This document shows, piece after piece, positions 14,636 to 16,009 of a stretch of DNA of 16,009 bases (position 1 is its first letter; every line of letters begins with the position of its first letter). Origin of the DNA: Loktanella sp. UBA3435 (GTDB taxonomy: Bacteria; Pseudomonadota; Alphaproteobacteria; Rhodobacterales; Rhodobacteraceae); contig DFSO01000066.1 in the NCBI GenBank assembly GCA_002378665.1, positions 1 through 16,009 on the forward strand. The letters are read 5' to 3'. The position numbers were made by a program, and so were the translations under genes. The notes under the pieces are model-generated. The model worked only from the letters and a program-made list of their open reading frames with translations, made no database searches and had not been told where the DNA came from.

Positions 14636-14647
14636 GGCGATTGGTGG

Positions 14648-14676
14648 CATATAGCTGGGAGGGGGGGAGGTGGCAA
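14648..14676 (-). promoter_or_regulatory. Candidate promoter for the rplB-rplP block
   Basis: On the minus strand TTGCCA (14671-14676) is separated by exactly 17 bases from TATATG (14648-14653), predicting a start near 14641 and a leader of about 155 bases to rplB. The spacer contains seven consecutive C. The boxes match those before rpmC almost exactly, which strengthens both calls. Confidence 0.55.
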
Positions 14677-14748
14677 GTGGGGAGTGGGGTTTTGTTACCA
14701 CCAAGCTACAAGGGTCAAGTCAATAGACTAACCGAGATAAACCCGATC

Positions 14749-15163
14749 TTAACGGCCAAAAAAAATATCCGATAAAACCCTTACCCGCTCCGCTGGAGTA
14801 TCCAAAGGTAATTCTAATGCCCTGCCCTCCGCAACAAAACGGATCATGTTTCGGGCTTCCGCTTCGGCGATTAATCGTGAATGAGCGTTTACCGTATTTT
14901 GATCCACCCTGTCGTTGATAGGTGCTTCAGGCGAATTGGATTGAGAGTGGGCATCTTCTGCGAACAAATGCCAAAAAAACACTATTTGCATCCATCTTCT
15001 TCCGGCCATTGACCAAGTCACTCACCTTTTTGGGATCTAATCCCGCTTTGTAAGCAAACTCGTTCCTAGTTGGGAATTTTAGATCAATTAGGCGCGCAAC
15101 TTCAGCCCCAGCCAAAATTCGACCGGGAGGGACTGGTTTAGTCTTTTTTCCCTCGTGGCTCAT
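14749..15163 (-). pseudogene. Small XRE-like HTH protein gene broken by a frameshift in a 7-A run
   Basis: The first frame starts at ATG 15163 with GGAG ten bases upstream and encodes MSHEGKKTKPVPPGRILAG, then a helix-turn-helix: TRNEFAYKAGLDPKKVSDLV followed by NGRKKMDANSVF. It then ends early (RRRCPLSIQFA). Another frame continues from the same point with HLFAEDAHSQSNSPEAPIND, RLIAEAEARNMIRFVAEGRA and VRVLSDIFFGR to the TAA at 14749. The frames meet at seven T on the minus strand (14973-14979); removing one T gives a continuous protein of about 137 residues (NSVFWHLFAEDAHS). A DNA-binding role is suggested by the HTH; its target is unknown. Decay, phase variation or sequence error are all possible. 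Confidence 0.65.
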
Positions 15164-15320
15164 CGAAGGTTCGCTCCATTGCAGTCTAGGAGCTCGAATA
15201 ACCTCGCTGCAGGACTCTGAGGCCCTTTCGGCTGAAATCGTCAGATTGCCCAGCGTTGATAGAAGAAAAATCGTAAGAATTCACGATAAAACTTCACGCG
15301 CCTTCTGCACGTCGCCACAA

Positions 15321-15341
15321 GCCCCTACAGCTGGTAGGGGC
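15321..15341. repeat. Perfect 8-bp inverted repeat (GC hairpin)
   Basis: GCCCCTAC (15321-15328) and GTAGGGGC (15334-15341) pair perfectly around AGCTG. On the plus strand gaaactttt follows, a weak terminator tail. It may end a small transcript or form part of a small RNA together with the next repeat. Confidence 0.55.
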
Positions 15342-15361
15342 GAAACTTTTACCACTATATA

Positions 15362-15385
15362 TTGAAGTTGTAGGATCAACTTCAA
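15362..15385. repeat. Perfect 9-bp inverted repeat
   Basis: TTGAAGTTG (15362-15370) and CAACTTCAA (15377-15385) are exact reverse complements separated by TAGGAT. The form fits either a hairpin or the operator of a dimeric regulator. It lies 20 bases from the GC hairpin. Confidence 0.6.
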
Positions 15386-15729
15386 ACCCCACTCGAACCA
15401 TTTCACACCGTCGATACGCAGGAAAATCCCACAATATTTGAGTGATCTCTTCAAGATTCCGAATCATGAACGGCTCATTTTTTTAAAAAATACTGTCAAT
15501 TTTCCAATCTGAGGCACTTCTAAAAGCGACCTTCTACATTTCGACTGCTCGATCACCTAGAACAGCTGTAAGAATTCTTCACAAATCGTCTCTTGTACCG
15601 TCAATACTTCACGGATTGTAAACACCCAGCACAAAAGTTCAAAAATTCTCAAAATTGTTTAATTTCAGTAAGTTGGTAAGTATTCTAGAGAATGAAAGTT
15701 ATGGATTTCCTCCCTCAGAACAATCAAAA

Positions 15730-15741
15730 GTCTGATCAGAC
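15730..15741. promoter_or_regulatory. Perfect 12-bp palindrome upstream of the 40-residue protein
   Basis: GTCTGATCAGAC is identical to its reverse complement and lies 30 bases before the ATG at 15772, where an operator would be expected. No known regulator is assigned. Confidence 0.4.
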
Positions 15742-15771
15742 ACACAACGTCAAACTGAACTGGAGTAAACG

Positions 15772-15894
15772 ATGAATCGTTTTTGGGATACTTGGAAGGC
15801 GTCGACAATCACTGTGGGCAAGATGAAAGTAACTGGCTTTGGCGTGGTCTATTTGACCATTGTCATCATTGTTGCGCTGGCGATGCAAAAATAG
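15772..15894 (+). CDS. Hypothetical 40-residue single-TM protein
   Basis: ATG 15772 with GGAG seven bases upstream opens a frame of 40 codons ending in TAG at 15892-15894. The N-terminal half is short, basic and aromatic (MNRFWDTWKASTITVGKMKV). The C-terminal half is one hydrophobic helix (GFGVVYLTIVIIVALAMQK). The likely topology is a single membrane anchor. Good ribosome-binding spacing, a palindrome upstream and a terminator 20 bases downstream argue that it is real. It is not recognised as a known family; small subunits or regulators of membrane complexes have this look, but nothing here identifies one. Confidence 0.65.
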   Translation: MNRFWDTWKASTITVGKMKVTGFGVVYLTIVIIVALAMQK

Positions 15895-15910
15895 CGATTG
15901 GACAGCCCAG

Positions 15911-15944
15911 AAAAAAGCCCCCTCGCATCTCTGCGCGGCGGCTT
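15911..15944. terminator. Bidirectional terminator at the right end
   Basis: AAGCC-C-CC-T-CGCA (15915-15927) pairs with TGCG-C-GG-C-GGCTT (15932-15944) with two mismatches and a TCTC loop. On the minus strand it is followed by six T, a good terminator for a leftward gene entering from the right. On the plus strand a weaker CTTCTTC tail follows, suited to the 40-residue gene. Confidence 0.65.
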
Positions 15945-15965
15945 CTTCAATTCAAACCGAACTAC

Positions 15966-16009
15966 TTAGAGCCCAGTGGACACGTCGAGAGCTATGCCCG
16001 AAAGTTGGT
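15966..16009 (-). CDS. Possible C-terminal end of a gene entering from the right
   Basis: One minus-strand frame reads QLSGIALDVSTGL then TAA at 15966-15968, 22 bases before a hairpin with a six-T tail on that strand. The terminator suggests a gene does end here. Thirteen residues are too few to identify it, and a second frame (ending ...WALSSSV) cannot be excluded. Confidence 0.3.
   Translation of the reverse strand, partial: QLSGIALDVSTGL

Larger units (their letters stand above)
15173..15771. other. About 600 bp without a recognised gene
   Basis: No convincing coding frame is visible on either strand. The stretch becomes AT-rich from about 15420, with a T7A6 run near 15479-15490. It holds the two inverted repeats at 15321-15341 and 15362-15385 and the palindrome at 15730-15741. 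It probably contains the promoters of the HTH gene and of the small protein at 15772; none could be assigned with confidence. Confidence 0.6.

Noticed and set aside
14488..14676. N-terminal extension of L2 by 63 residues
   Set aside because: The extension is Pro-rich, unlike any L2, covers the predicted leader and hairpin, and lacks a ribosome binding site, while ATG 14487 has GGAAGAA and the family start MALKSYKPTTPGQRG.
15320..15410. tRNA-like look of the minus strand (GGTTCGAGT near 15392-15400 and GC stem)
   Set aside because: No acceptor, D-arm or anticodon arrangement fits a cloverleaf; the stems are simple hairpins.
1..16009. CRISPR arrays, insertion sequences, integrase or rRNA genes
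   Set aside because: None seen: no regularly spaced direct repeats, no transposase or recombinase motifs, and no rRNA-like stretch.

Overview
The window looks like the chromosome of an alphaproteobacterium, most likely a marine Rhodobacteraceae (Roseobacter-group) species. This rests on the ribosomal protein sequences (long S14 without a zinc site, S5 with an Ala-rich tail), a YdcH/DUF465 protein of the form common in that group, and a Hint_2-type domain. The taxonomy is inference from protein style, not from a search.

The backbone is the S10/spc ribosomal protein cluster on the minus strand, read from high to low coordinates. It appears as two blocks: rplB-rpsS-rplV-rpsC-rplP (14487 to 11853) and rpmC-rpsQ-rplN-rplX-rplE-rpsN-rpsH-rplF-rplR-rpsE-rpmD (7227 to 2881). 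Gene order inside each block is canonical. The cluster is cut in three places: upstream of rplB (rplW, rplD, rplC and rpsJ are not adjacent), between rplP and rpmC (about 4.6 kb inserted), and after rpmD (rplO and secY are not adjacent). Both blocks have a candidate promoter of the same form (TTGCCA, 17-bp spacer, TATAyG) and end at a hairpin terminator, so they probably act as separate transcription units.

The insert between rplP and rpmC holds four genes as two convergent pairs, each pair overlapping at its 3' ends. The first pair is ydcH/DUF465 (+) against a large secreted-type animal-haem-peroxidase protein with a Ca-binding repeat region and a C-terminal Hint domain (-). The second is a TIGR02466-type putative 2OG-Fe(II) oxygenase (+) against a DUF2127 membrane protein (-).

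Downstream of rpmD, on the plus strand, three tandem RTX (nonapeptide Ca-binding) genes share a near-identical C-terminal module ending in a DFxF-type tail typical of type I secretion substrates. The first is cut by the window edge. The other two carry frameshifts (around 575, 1106-1112 and 1840) and read as pseudogenes or as genes with sequence errors.

Upstream of rplB lies a small XRE-like HTH gene broken in a 7-A run (14973-14979). Then comes about 600 bp without a recognisable gene but with perfect inverted repeats, a 40-residue single-TM protein (15772-15894) behind a perfect 12-bp palindrome, and a bidirectional terminator at the window end.
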